64,000 nt of DNA, taken from NCBI RefSeq assembly GCF_030813435.1, contig NZ_JAUSUG010000007.1, forward strand, positions 124,001 through 188,000, written 5' to 3'. Positions 53,361-61,994 of this stretch are shown piece after piece. Below the pieces are notes generated by a model. It searched no databases. It was given only the letters and a program-made list of their open reading frames with translations, and had not been told where the DNA came from. This DNA comes from Evansella vedderi (GTDB taxonomy: Bacteria > Bacillota > Bacilli > Bacillales > Salisediminibacteriaceae). Position 1 is the first letter of the stretch. Each line of letters starts with the position of its first letter. A program made the position numbers and the translations under genes.

Positions 53361-53585
53361 CGATTTACCTCCCCTAAAAAAACTATTAATGGAAATGTCT
53401 TGAATTAGTTTTTGAGTAAAGGGTTATCAAAATACATAGTATGGATCAACTACTTATGTTCAAACATGTTTAGTATTTTATCATTATGTAGATCACGAGA
53501 GCAAAGAAGAACAGTTCCTGCAAACCGCTCAATACCTTATTAATGATATATATAACTCAATTTAAGGTAAGTTTACTCAAAATAC

Positions 53586-54104
53586 TTATTTGGCTTGAAG
53601 TACTGGCACTTGGAACCACCATAATAGGAAAAGTGTAATTGGTATGGAAAATATATAGGCCAACATTGGACGGTTATGATGCAGTGCCAACATCGTTACC
53701 ATGATAGTAGCAAAAGCGATGGACCAACCAAAGGACCAGCCGTTTTCATATACACATTGCCCTTTGAAAACCATAAAAAATTCAAAGATAACCCAGAATA
53801 TAATCCATCCTAATAAATGTAGAATTTGATGTATTCGGTTCTTTTTTGGAAAGTGATATAAAAAAACTAATAAAGTACTGGGATATAACGTGAACATGAT
53901 AAAAAGGTTATTTAGCAAATGATTCGGTAATAGATTCGCCGGATGCGGATACCACCATAATGTGTATTCCCAAGTAAACAAGTTATAAAGTAGATCACCA
54001 ATAATGAAATATTGGATTGTAGGAAGATATAGACGCCATTTTCTCCAATCTCCCCATTTCCATGCAACTCCGATTGTGAACAAAGCAAAAAATAGGTGAA
54101 TCAT
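53586..54104 (-). CDS. CBO0543-family membrane protein
   Basis: About 172 residues with five membrane helices, rich in Trp and Tyr (WKWGDWRKWRLYLPTIQYF, FTWEYTLWWYPHP). This Trp/Tyr-rich pattern marks the CBO0543 family of Firmicutes, of unknown function. The second ATG (54104) is better spaced from GGGAG than the first (54110). Confidence 0.75.
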   Translation of the reverse strand: MIHLFFALFTIGVAWKWGDWRKWRLYLPTIQYFIIGDLLYNLFTWEYTLWWYPHPANLLPNHLLNNLFIMFTLYPSTLLVFLYHFPKKNRIHQILHLLGWIIFWVIFEFFMVFKGQCVYENGWSFGWSIAFATIMVTMLALHHNRPMLAYIFSIPITLFLLWWFQVPVLQAK

Positions 54105-54307
54105 CCTCATTGCTCCCTAACTTTCATAGTGTCTATAGTATTACCATAGGATACGACCTCAATCTGTAAAAAAATCCATTATTGGATACGTCTAAATTGA
54201 AAGTAAGGTGCCCCAATTCCTGAAAAGTTTAGAATTGGATCCCTAAGAAAAGTAAGCCAATAAATGTGAGTAGGGTTAATACATTTTAAAAAGGGAAGGG
54301 AAGTCAT

Positions 54308-54847
54308 TTGAAACGCTTTTATGAATTATCGGAAGAAGAATTGCTAAACAAAGAGTATAAGTGGTGGGAGAGGGAAGATCAATCCAGACTCATATTAGCT
54401 GAAATAAAATCAGAATTCCAGTTGCCAAAAGAAATGCATCAACCTAAAAAGAACGTTATCCTTTTTTATACTTTCAAAGGGCTTTTAATGGTTGTTGCTA
54501 TTGAAATTTTGTTAGTTATATTGCTTGGGGCAGTTGTATATTTTATTGCTTTTTTACCTATTCCATTAACATTAGGTTATTTAAAATGGAAACACGCAGG
54601 TTTTGCTTACAATGAGGACTATGTTTATAACAGATATCTTAGGAAATTTACAGTCCATACGATGGTCACAAAAAAAGAATATCTCCAAACAACAACAATT
54701 ACACAAAACTTTTTGGAGCAAAGGAAAGGTGTTCATTCTTACCATTTTGCCGTCTAGTCAGAAAATCTGGAAGAGGAATATACAATTAAACATTTGGCAG
54801 GAATAGATAAGCAAAATTATCTAGATTATCCAAAACAAAATTTATAG
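54308..54847 (+). pseudogene. bPH2-domain (YdbT-like) membrane protein interrupted by in-frame TAG
   Basis: TTG at 54308 opens a 149-codon frame with two helices (GLLMVVAIEILLVILLGAVV, FIAFLPIPLTLGYL) and then the bacterial PH-2 core: GFAYNEDYVYNRYLRKFTVH, TTTITQNFLEQRKGVHSYHF. TAG at 54755-54757 interrupts it. The same frame goes on for 29 codons (SENLEEEYTIKHLAGIDKQN onward), completing a PH-2-like end, to a second TAG at 54847 that sits in the terminator stem. The gene probably ended there before a nonsense change. Confidence 0.55.
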
Positions 54848-54876
54848 ACTTCCAAATTGTTGGAAGTCTATTTTGT
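54844..54876 (+). terminator. Rho-independent terminator
   Basis: A perfect ATAGACTTCCAA/TTGGAAGTCTAT stem followed by TTTT. It overlaps the second TAG of the preceding frame, which supports that codon as the original gene end. Confidence 0.85.
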
Positions 54877-54946
54877 ATATAAAAACAAAGCTAATCATGA
54901 ATTTAAATCTATCCAACTAATTAATCATAAAAAAATTGATCTTTGA

Positions 54947-55834
54947 TTAGTGTGGATAAACTTCTTTTTCAAATGTTTCTCCGTTGTTATAAACAGCTTT
55001 AATAACGAGGCGGGTAAAGGTTCCTGTTTCCAGTGGTTGGTCCAACCAGAAATGAAATGGACGGTAGTTATTATTAGGGTCCTGATCAGTCAGCATTTGT
55101 ATTTCGTTTATTAACTCACCATTTTGATATTTTAGTAGATAGACTTTCTCAATAGGAATAGGAGAGTCATAGAGTTCACTAGTAACGTCAATGGTAACTT
55201 CTTCGTTTCGAGTATGAATATGGGTGAAAATTGTTCCATAATAGTTTGTTGCATAGTGTCCTATGTTTGCAACCTGCTGATTTCCACTCTTCACCATCCC
55301 GTCAAAGGACATGGATACAAAGAACCTCATTTCTTCTTCAGTATAGGGGACCATTTCTTCATATTCTTCTACAACCATTCCCCTTTGCTGAGAGTATGCT
55401 CTACTCATATGCCATCGGGGCTCTAGGTCTGTTTCGAATGGTATTAATACTTGAAATAGCCCATTTTGAATTTCTTCTGCAGGGATTGTTGTGTAATACC
55501 CATTGTTGCCAACGGAATAGTTGAATACGACTTCGGCATTACTCGGAAGCTCTTTAATTTGCCATTCAAATTTTCCTAAAATCTGCTGCTCTTCGGTAGA
55601 TAATGTTTCAACATCTATGTTGATATGACTTATCCAGCTCTGTTCTTCACGTATATCATTGATTATATTTTGGATATTGCTTGTTTGCCCATGAACAGTA
55701 TTTATGATTTGGTGTTGATCAAGAGAAATGTGAACTAACTGATTTTCAAGTTCCTTAACCCTTGTTGTTAAATTGTAATTCATAATCAAGATAATGGATA
55801 AAGCAACAGTTACAATAATCTGGAAATTTTTCAT
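54947..55834 (-). CDS. Membrane-anchored protein with external beta domains, unknown function
   Basis: 295 residues, TAGGAGGAGCTTC before the ATG. N-terminal anchor (IIVTVALSIILIMNY), a short coiled coil (TTRVKELENQLVHISLDQHQ), then two beta-rich parts (EVVFNYSVGNNGYYTTIP and IFTHIHTRNEEVTIDVTSEL). It resembles other Bacillus surface proteins with a transmembrane anchor plus Ig-like fold. No catalytic motif. Confidence 0.7.
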   Translation of the reverse strand: MKNFQIIVTVALSIILIMNYNLTTRVKELENQLVHISLDQHQIINTVHGQTSNIQNIINDIREEQSWISHINIDVETLSTEEQQILGKFEWQIKELPSNAEVVFNYSVGNNGYYTTIPAEEIQNGLFQVLIPFETDLEPRWHMSRAYSQQRGMVVEEYEEMVPYTEEEMRFFVSMSFDGMVKSGNQQVANIGHYATNYYGTIFTHIHTRNEEVTIDVTSELYDSPIPIEKVYLLKYQNGELINEIQMLTDQDPNNNYRPFHFWLDQPLETGTFTRLVIKAVYNNGETFEKEVYPH

Positions 55835-55891
55835 GAAGCTCCTCCTAATTCAAATTCAGATTCCTTCTATTAATAGACGAAGAAAAAAATG

Positions 55892-55918
55892 AAAAGGTTT
55901 CATTGGTGAAACCTTTTA
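55892..55918. terminator. Short hairpin
   Basis: AAAAGGTTTCA pairs with TGAAACCTTTT around four bases. T-runs on both sides make it usable in either direction. Confidence 0.5.
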
Positions 55919-56021
55919 TTTATTTGCTTCGAAAGGATAACGAAGAATAAAAGAAAAAATGGCTTTTTAGCTAATCGATGCTAGCGTTTAAAACAAAAAT
56001 AGTTTGTTTTTGTTTACTTTT

Positions 56022-56078
56022 TTAGAAAAACATGATGATACATCCTCATACAAGGATTGTATCATCATGTTTTTCTAA
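56022..56078. repeat. 21-bp perfect inverted repeat
   Basis: Arms TTAGAAAAACATGATGATAC-A (56022-56042) and its exact complement (56058-56078) around a 15-base loop. It is far stronger than needed for a terminator and lies in a gene-free 576-bp region (55835-56410). Confidence 0.8.
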
Positions 56079-56143
56079 GTTAAGAAGGCAAACTTCCGAT
56101 ACTTGGACTAAGCTTTATTGTTTTAGTTTCCATCTAATTGGCT

Positions 56144-56241
56144 AATCTATCGAAATTTATGGATATTCTATCGAATTGGACTCATAATTTATCGAATTCA
56201 AAGGGTAATCTATCGAAATTAACAGAAAATCTATCGAACTA
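56144..56241. repeat. Five-copy 21-bp direct repeat with core TATCGAA
   Basis: TATCGAA starts at 56148, 56169, 56190, 56211 and 56232, exactly 21 bases apart, within a looser consensus AATCTATCGAAWT. On the plus strand one frame encodes heptads like NLSKFMD, NLSNSKG and NLSKLTE, but there is no ribosome site. On the minus strand FDR-type heptads are broken by TGA. A second pair with the same 21-base step is at 58378 and 58399. Confidence 0.85.
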
Positions 56242-56344
56242 AGATTACTATTTAATAACAATAAATATAATTATTTAACAATTCTGTTATCTGTCTCATT
56301 TTAAAGTAATCAACAAACTGCTAGAAAAATTGTTGTAAACAAAA

Positions 56345-56383
56345 GAAAGGACTGTTCACACTAGAAGACTGAACGGTCCTTTC
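56345..56383 (-). terminator. Terminator of the 56411 gene
   Basis: GAAAGGACTGTTC pairs with GAACGGTCCTTTC. Read on the minus strand it ends in TTTCTTTTG. Confidence 0.7.
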
Positions 56384-56410
56384 GTTACCAGTATACAAAT
56401 TTCTATGAAG

Positions 56411-56632
56411 TTACTTTCTTTTTTTGGGATCTACAGTGGGTTTATTTTTCTTGACATTTTCAAAGATAATTTGTACGTGTACATTCTTTTCGTCTATACT
56501 ATTTACACCTACGACTTTCCCTTTTCGCCCTTTAATTTTAATTTCTTCCCCTTCTGATGGTGCCCTTTTTAAGATCTGGCTTAATAGAAGATTTGTTTTT
56601 TCAAAGTAAGTAACATAAAACAATTTCCTCAC
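56411..56632 (-). CDS. Small basic hypothetical protein (about 70 aa)
   Basis: The start is uncertain: GTG at 56632 or TTG at 56623, near GGTGAGGAAA. It contains EKTNLLLSQILKRAPSEGEE and beta strands KIKGRKGKVVGVNSI and VHVQIIFENVKK, ending in a Lys/Pro tail. A small OB- or SH3-like nucleic acid-binding fold is imaginable but not shown. It has its own terminator. Confidence 0.55.
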   Translation of the reverse strand: MRKLFYVTYFEKTNLLLSQILKRAPSEGEEIKIKGRKGKVVGVNSIDEKNVHVQIIFENVKKNKPTVDPKKRK

Positions 56633-56798
56633 CCATTTCGTCTAGTGTGTGGATACTTGTAATAACATGAAGTATCCCTACTATAGGAAATATATGACGC
56701 CCTTTAAATTTAAACACAAAATTTTGTCTGCAATGAAACTAATTTTCTACAAAAGCACTCAAAAGGGTGAGGTAAACCATTTTCAAAAATGAAAAGCT

Positions 56799-58061
56799 TT
56801 ATTTGAGGTGGTTTAAAATATTTAAAAAGCGATATGCTTCTTCCATCGTATTGTACAATCCTAGACTCAAGCGAACCATCCCACATTCACCTTGTTCTTT
56901 CCTATTTTCAGGTGTGTTATTAACACCTAATAGTCTTGTCACATAGGGATGAGCACAAAATTTTCCGTTTCGAGTTGCTACCCCGAAGTACCTTGCTAAA
57001 TTTTCCGCCACTTCTTCATGATTTCTTTTGTAAATATTAAAGACGATGATACCTAGCTTATCTGATGTGTCCTGATTATCCCCATACAATTGTATATGGG
57101 GCATTTGAATCATATTTTGAATGAGATAATCCTTTAATTGATTTTCATGGTGGACAATGGTATTAAATCCAATTCTCTTTAATTCTTTTAAAGCTGCGGC
57201 TAAGGCAATCATACCAAAGTAATTTTGTGTTCCAGCTTCTAATCGTTCAGGAGCATCACTCCATGTCTCCGTGTAATCAAAAACCTGATTTACTGCTGAG
57301 CCACCCTTTAAAAAAGGATCAACATTATCTAAGACTTTTTTTAATCCGACTACCGCACCTCCACCAAAAGGAGCATAGGCTTTATGGGAGGAAAATACGA
57401 GAAAATCAATCTGCTCTTCAGGTGAATTTCCTGCCATATTTATTTCATGATGGGCAACTAATTGTGCTGCATCAATAATAATCTTAGCACCGTACTGATG
57501 ACAAAGGCGTGCTATTTTATGAATGTCATTCACATATCCCGTAACATTAGAAGCACCTGTTACAGTTACATAATTGACCCTACCATTATAATGGATCAAC
57601 TTGTTTTCCAATGCCTGTAGAGGAAGGCGACCGTTTTTATTGATTTCAACATAATCTACTTTGTTTCCATAGTATCTCCAGGGGAGATCATTTGCATGGT
57701 GCTCCATTCTAGTAGATAAAATTACTTCATTACTATCTTGGGTAAGGACTTGTGCAAGCAGATTTATACCTTCTGTAGTTGATTTAACATAAACCACTGT
57801 GTGATCACCCGTGGATTTTAAATGAAAAAAGTGAAGGATATCATTCCTGGCGGTCTCAAATTTATACGTACTATAAAGAGCTTTTTGACCAGAGCTCCTG
57901 CCGAGCCCACTATAATATCGAAGGTTAGTATTTATTTCATTAACGACACTTACCAAAGGTGGAGTAGTGGTAGCGTTGTCAAAGTTTACCGGTATCACGT
58001 AATTTCCAGTACTTAATAAAACATATTCATCAACGCCAATAAAAAGATTTCTGTAGTTCAT
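56799..58061 (-). CDS. Class V aminotransferase, cysteine desulfurase-like
   Basis: The ATG at 58061 follows GAGGGGG by six bases. 420 residues. PLP site Lys227 in FSSHKAYAPFGGG and Asp197 in IIIDAAQLVAH. RNGKFCAHPY holds Cys369 at the position of the desulfurase cysteine in SufS (R-x-x-x-CA-x-P). DNATTTPP is close to the SufS/IscS N-terminal DNA/TTP block. It is not in a suf or isc operon, so it may supply sulfur for another product or act on a selenocysteine/cysteine analogue. Single gene. Confidence 0.87.
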   Translation of the reverse strand: MNYRNLFIGVDEYVLLSTGNYVIPVNFDNATTTPPLVSVVNEINTNLRYYSGLGRSSGQKALYSTYKFETARNDILHFFHLKSTGDHTVVYVKSTTEGINLLAQVLTQDSNEVILSTRMEHHANDLPWRYYGNKVDYVEINKNGRLPLQALENKLIHYNGRVNYVTVTGASNVTGYVNDIHKIARLCHQYGAKIIIDAAQLVAHHEINMAGNSPEEQIDFLVFSSHKAYAPFGGGAVVGLKKVLDNVDPFLKGGSAVNQVFDYTETWSDAPERLEAGTQNYFGMIALAAALKELKRIGFNTIVHHENQLKDYLIQNMIQMPHIQLYGDNQDTSDKLGIIVFNIYKRNHEEVAENLARYFGVATRNGKFCAHPYVTRLLGVNNTPENRKEQGECGMVRLSLGLYNTMEEAYRFLNILNHLK

Positions 58062-58560
58062 ACACATCCCCCTCGCCCACAATATATGCCTAATTAAAAC
58101 GTTTAGTTACGCGTTTTGTCGATCTTTAAATTTTTTCCAAGCTAAAGAGGGTGTCTTAGGAGAAATCAGTCCTTTAAGCACCCTCTGAATCTATATAAAA
58201 GGGATATCCTTATACCCCTATGTACCCTTTAAAATCTTTCTTTTTAATTCTTCACCATTTGGTGTAGACGTTCGTATCTGACACTATTTTCCATTTACTT
58301 CTCTTCACTATTCAAATTCGCCTTTGGTTTTAAAATTAAGGGGGTAAAATTTAAATCTTCCAGTAGTTTGGATAATCTATCGAAACCCAGTGAAAATCTA
58401 CCAAATTAGAATAATTATAACTAAATTATAATTACTCACATTCTCCCCCTAGGATATACCCTTATTTTTGGGCACTTAAACAACCGTTAGGACTTGAACA
58501 CCAATCATTGCCTCTGAATATTAATAATTAATATAGAATATGGTCGTTGGAGGGGTTACT
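58062..58560. other. 499-bp intergenic region with hairpin and repeat pair
   Basis: A GAGGGTG-TTAGGA/TCCTTTAA-CACCCTC stem at 58147-58185, and TATCGAA at 58378 followed 21 bases later by TACCAAA at 58399. A degenerate copy AATCTTCCAG lies about 20 bases before. The end must contain the murA promoter. No ORF supported. Confidence 0.6.
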
Positions 58561-59886
58561 TTGGAAAAAATTATTGTTCGTGGTGGCAGGCGTTTGAATG
58601 GCTCTGTCAAAGTAGATGGAGCAAAAAATGCCGTGTTGCCGGTCATCGCAGCATCCATTTTAGCTAAAAAAGGGAAGAGCAACATTGATAATGTACCAGC
58701 ACTTGCTGATGTTTTTACCATAAACGAAGTATTAAGGTATTTAAATGCAGATGTAGTTTTTCATAATGGACAAATCACTGTAGACGCTCAAGGGGCATTA
58801 CACACAAAAGCTCCCTTTAAATATGTTCAAAAGATGAGGGCATCGTTCCTAGTAATGGGCCCACTATTGGCACGTATAGGGCACGCTAATATTGCATTGC
58901 CTGGAGGCTGTGCCATTGGTTCTCGACCAATAGATCAGCATCTAAAGGGATTTGAAGCAATGGGAGCTAAAGTAGAAATCGGCAATGGATTTATCAAGGC
59001 TAAGGTGGAGGAGCAGCTTAAAGGTAATCGAATTTATCTTGACTTTCCTAGTGTTGGGGCAACGGAAAACATTATGATGGCGGCTACATTAGCGAGGGGG
59101 ACAACTGTAATTGAGAACGCAGCTAAGGAGCCGGAAATCGTCTGCCTAGCCACCTATTTGAATTCCATGGGGGCCAAGGTAATAGGAGCAGGAACGGGAA
59201 CAGTTCGCATCGAAGGAGTAGAAGCGTTATCAGGAGCTGATCATACGATTATTCCAGATCGAATTGAAGCTGGAACCTTTATGGTGGCTGCCGCCATTAC
59301 AAAAGGGAATGTCCTCATAGAAAATGTAGTTCCAGAACATCTGCGTCCCTTAATTGCGAAAATGAAAGATATGGGTGTAACGATTATAGAGGAGAAAAAT
59401 GGTCTTAGAGTCATTGGCCCAAAAAAGCTTAAGGTAGTAGATATTAAAACAATGCCTCACCCGGGCTTCCCAACGGATATGCAGGCACAAATGATGACAT
59501 TGCTCCTATGTGCAGAAGGAACAGGTGTAATTACGGAAACAGTTTTTGAAAACAGATATATGCACGTAGAGGAATTCCGGAGAATGAACGGGGATATTAA
59601 AATACAAGGTAATTCCGCCATAATTACAGGGCCAAATCAGCTTCGGGGAGCGGAAGTAGCTGCCACAGATCTCCGTGCAGGTGCTGCCCTTGTTTTAGCA
59701 GGTCTTGTTGCAGATGGAACTACCCGAGTAACGAAGTTAAAACACATCGATCGAGGCTATGTCAACTTTACAGAAAAACTAAAGTCCCTTGGGGCTGATA
59801 TTGAGCGAATTTACGAATTAGATGAAAGGAACTTAGAAAATTTAGAAGCACCAGCACCATATAAAATAAATCCAAACTTTGCATAA
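58561..59886 (+). CDS. murA: UDP-N-acetylglucosamine 1-carboxyvinyltransferase
   Basis: The start is TTG at 58561 ([20 protein letters not shown]), five bases after GGAGGGG. The upstream in-frame ATG at 58540 lacks a site. 441 residues, EPSP-synthase fold, [11 protein letters not shown] (Lys22/Asn23), catalytic Cys117 in [23 protein letters not shown] and [11 protein letters not shown]. It joins enolpyruvate to UDP-GlcNAc in the first step of murein synthesis. Bacilli have two copies, MurAA and MurAB. Context does not decide which this is. The Cys predicts fosfomycin sensitivity. Confidence 0.95.
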   Translation: MEKIIVRGGRRLNGSVKVDGAKNAVLPVIAASILAKKGKSNIDNVPALADVFTINEVLRYLNADVVFHNGQITVDAQGALHTKAPFKYVQKMRASFLVMGPLLARIGHANIALPGGCAIGSRPIDQHLKGFEAMGAKVEIGNGFIKAKVEEQLKGNRIYLDFPSVGATENIMMAATLARGTTVIENAAKEPEIVCLATYLNSMGAKVIGAGTGTVRIEGVEALSGADHTIIPDRIEAGTFMVAAAITKGNVLIENVVPEHLRPLIAKMKDMGVTIIEEKNGLRVIGPKKLKVVDIKTMPHPGFPTDMQAQMMTLLLCAEGTGVITETVFENRYMHVEEFRRMNGDIKIQGNSAIITGPNQLRGAEVAATDLRAGAALVLAGLVADGTTRVTKLKHIDRGYVNFTEKLKSLGADIERIYELDERNLENLEAPAPYKINPNFA

Positions 59887-60190
59887 ACATTGGGGACATA
59901 AATTCAACCATATAAAATTAAAACAGGACATTGAAAACAATGGTTTTAAGGTAGTATTATTTATGAGATTGTTTCCTTTTATGCCAGCTAGCATTGTTAA
60001 TATCGGAAGCGGTTTAAGTAAAATAAAGGCTAAAGATTATGTTATTGCTACTTTTATTGGTAATACCGTATTTGTATTTCTTCTTTCTTTGTTTTCTGCT
60101 GGAGTAATTTCTCTGGAGTATCAAAATACAATTTATTTCATCTTAACTATTTGTATTGGTTTTTGTTGGTATAAAAATACAGAAGCTTAG
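59887..60190 (+). pseudogene. C-terminal fragment of a TVP38/TMEM64 (DedA-like) membrane protein
   Basis: Directly behind the murA stop the frame reads LKQDIENNGFKVVLFMRLFP then FMPASIVNIGSGLSKIKAKD, the central and C-terminal core of TVP38/TMEM64 proteins, with two membrane helices after it. About 100 N-terminal residues usual in the family are absent. The only start lies inside murA and has no ribosome site. It looks like a 5'-deleted remnant joined to the end of murA. Confidence 0.65.
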
Positions 60191-60293
60191 ACAGAAGGGA
60201 AGAGCGAAAGTAAAATATTCATAGACTAATGAGTTTTATTTTTCGATAAGGTATTCAAAGGTAGAGGGTTAAGATACAGGTACCTATCAAATT

Positions 60294-60332
60294 ACAATGA
60301 GGCTGCCTCTAATTTGGAGTCAGTCTCATTGT
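60294..60332 (+). terminator. Hairpin ACAATGAG/CTCATTGT
   Basis: An imperfect stem (ACAATGAGgCTG/CAGtCTCATTGT) about 105 bases behind the TVP38 fragment. The surrounding 60191-60598 region has no other gene. Confidence 0.6.
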
Positions 60333-60598
60333 GTGGTTTCTTCATTCGTTTTAGTTGCCCCTCTTATTATCAGTAGAGTAATTTAGTAAGGGCTCTAATA
60401 TGTGTCTTTGTAACAAATCTTGATTGGCTAGTATTTTTTTGTATTATTTGTAGCTTTTACAGTGTTATGCGAGGTATGGAATGAAAATTGGCAGTATAAG
60501 AGGAGGTCTATGTACAATCATTTTTCTGGTAGTTTCATACTTATATATTATAAATAAAAATGCTGGTCTTGACGGAAGGAAAAGGGAGGGGAGTTTAT

Positions 60599-60781
60599 AT
60601 GTCCATGCCTTCATTAACAAATTTGGATAAACATAAAATGACCTATACAGCGACAGGGATGTTTGTTATTGGTGCCATTCTATTTGTCTTTGGGTCAATT
60701 TTACTGTTCACCGTTTCCAAGGACGAATTAAACGAAGCGCTGCAAGGAAAAAGAGATACAAATAACGAATTGTTCACATAA
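60599..60781 (+). CDS. Small single-span membrane protein (60 aa)
   Basis: GGGAGGGGAG precedes ATG at 60599 (MSMPSLTNLDKHKMTYTATG). One helix (MFVIGAILFVFGSILLFTV), then a charged tail SKDELNEALQGKRDTNNELF. No family recognised. It ends three bases before a perfect palindrome. Confidence 0.65.
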   Translation: MSMPSLTNLDKHKMTYTATGMFVIGAILFVFGSILLFTVSKDELNEALQGKRDTNNELFT

Positions 60782-60783
60782 AG

Positions 60784-60814
60784 AATTAGACAGGTGCCTG
60801 GCACCTGTCTAATT
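60784..60814. terminator. Perfect 15-bp inverted repeat at a convergent junction
   Basis: AATTAGACAGGTGCC, T, GGCACCTGTCTAATT. It shares GACAGGTGC with 22804 and GACAGG with 15968, again between convergent genes. Confidence 0.7.
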
Positions 60815-61356
60815 ATATTTGTGGTTTTTTTTGATATGTTTCTATACTGCAAATGACAAATAGCTCTGCATCATCTGCCCTGTATATAGACAAGGGTCTC
60901 ATTTTCAATTGGTCTTTTAGGAATTATAACAATTTTTGCGTGTTCATCAATCTCCAGAAGCTCATTCATCGTATGATGTGCCTTATTGGACCAACCAATG
61001 ATCACATAATGGTCATGCCCATTAAATTTCAATTTGCCTTCCTCCTTTAACTTTCGAAACAAACCATAGCCTTCCACAATCTTACCAATGACAATACCAA
61101 TTAATCCTATACCGAAAAAATACAAAAACAAACCATATAGACGTCCAATAACTGTTTCAGGGACATAATCACCATATCCGGTTGTAGTTATGGTTGTCAT
61201 CACATACCAGAATCCAATGAAGGGATCTGGAAATACATCCGGTTCCAAGAAATGAACTATATAGGAACTAGAAAATTAAAAATATAATCGTAATGAATAC
61301 AAGGGTTATTTTCGAATTTTAATCACAATCCGTATCAACTCAAAAATCATTAACAT
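60813..61356 (-). pseudogene. Potassium channel (YugO-like, filter TTGYGD plus RCK start) with three frameshifts
   Basis: AAGGAGGTCCTGGTCT leads into ATG at 61356 (MLMIFELIRIVIKIRK). Then a shift at an A-run continues with ITLVFITIIFLIF, and a shift at a T-run with SSSYIVHFLEPDVFPDPF. The next 125 codons are open and hold the filter TTITTTGYGDYVPE, the second helix and an RCK-like start HDHYVIIGWSNKAHHTMNEL. A third shift after YIQGR continues DDAELFVICSIETYQ. The gene ends early against the palindrome at 60784. Either a decayed K+ channel or indel errors at short homopolymers. Confidence 0.75.
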
Positions 61357-61506
61357 AGACCAGGACCTCCTTCATATAAAGGTCCACCACAAATAACCAT
61401 AAATATGAAATTAATTGAAGGGAAAAAGGGGTTTCGTATTTTATTATGAAATTTTTAAGGTATACAAACGTATTTATAATAATCATGATTTCAGGAGGGG
61501 GAGTTT

Positions 61507-61836
61507 ATGGCAAAGAAAGAAAAGGTGTTTTTTTGTGAGGAATGTGCGCGGGAAATTACAGATAGGGATAGCCTTATTGTGACAATCTACTTTATATTCC
61601 TTGTTACCTATCACGATACGTGTTATTCACAAGTTTTGAAGGGATGGCAATCCTTCTTTGTCAACAACCAACCGGTTAATAGCTTCTTTGGTAACTTTAA
61701 ATCAATAGCAGCATTGTTACTAGGTCTTTTTCTATTTTTCATAAGTAGACCTTTTTGGATCGTTGCATTCATTCTATTCATTTTCCCCCTTATTAGACTT
61801 TATTCATGGTTCACAGTGGAGCGTTATTTAGAATAA
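61507..61836 (+). CDS. Membrane protein with N-terminal Cys/His motif (109 aa)
   Basis: AGGAGGGGGAGTTT precedes the ATG. MAKKEKVFFCEECAREITDR has a CxxC. A further His/Cys pair lies in TYHDTCYSQV, which could complete a zinc site. Two helices (SIAALLLGLFLFFIS, FWIVAFILFIFPLIRLY) form the second half. No family known. It is 158 bases upstream of spoVAF in the same direction. Confidence 0.65.
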   Translation: MAKKEKVFFCEECAREITDRDSLIVTIYFIFLVTYHDTCYSQVLKGWQSFFVNNQPVNSFFGNFKSIAALLLGLFLFFISRPFWIVAFILFIFPLIRLYSWFTVERYLE

Positions 61837-61994
61837 CAAGAAATGATTACGTGTTTTTGAAAAAATTTGTTACTTTTTCTTCCACATTGGTCTTTTGTTC
61901 CCTTATTGAAAAAAATAAGAATAATACCCATAAAATAATTAACACTAGATAAATAAGCTATTCTTGATTTTGAAAGGGAAGGTTGGAAGGATTT

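Noticed and set aside
56141-56243. Heptapeptide-repeat protein (NLSKxxx) from the 21-bp repeats
   Set aside because: Only a TTG without ribosome site could start it, and it is 33 codons. The DNA repeat is the firmer observation.
61885-61994. TTG start four codons before the chosen spoVAF ATG
   Set aside because: It overlaps the GGAAGG ribosome sequence, so it cannot be used with it.
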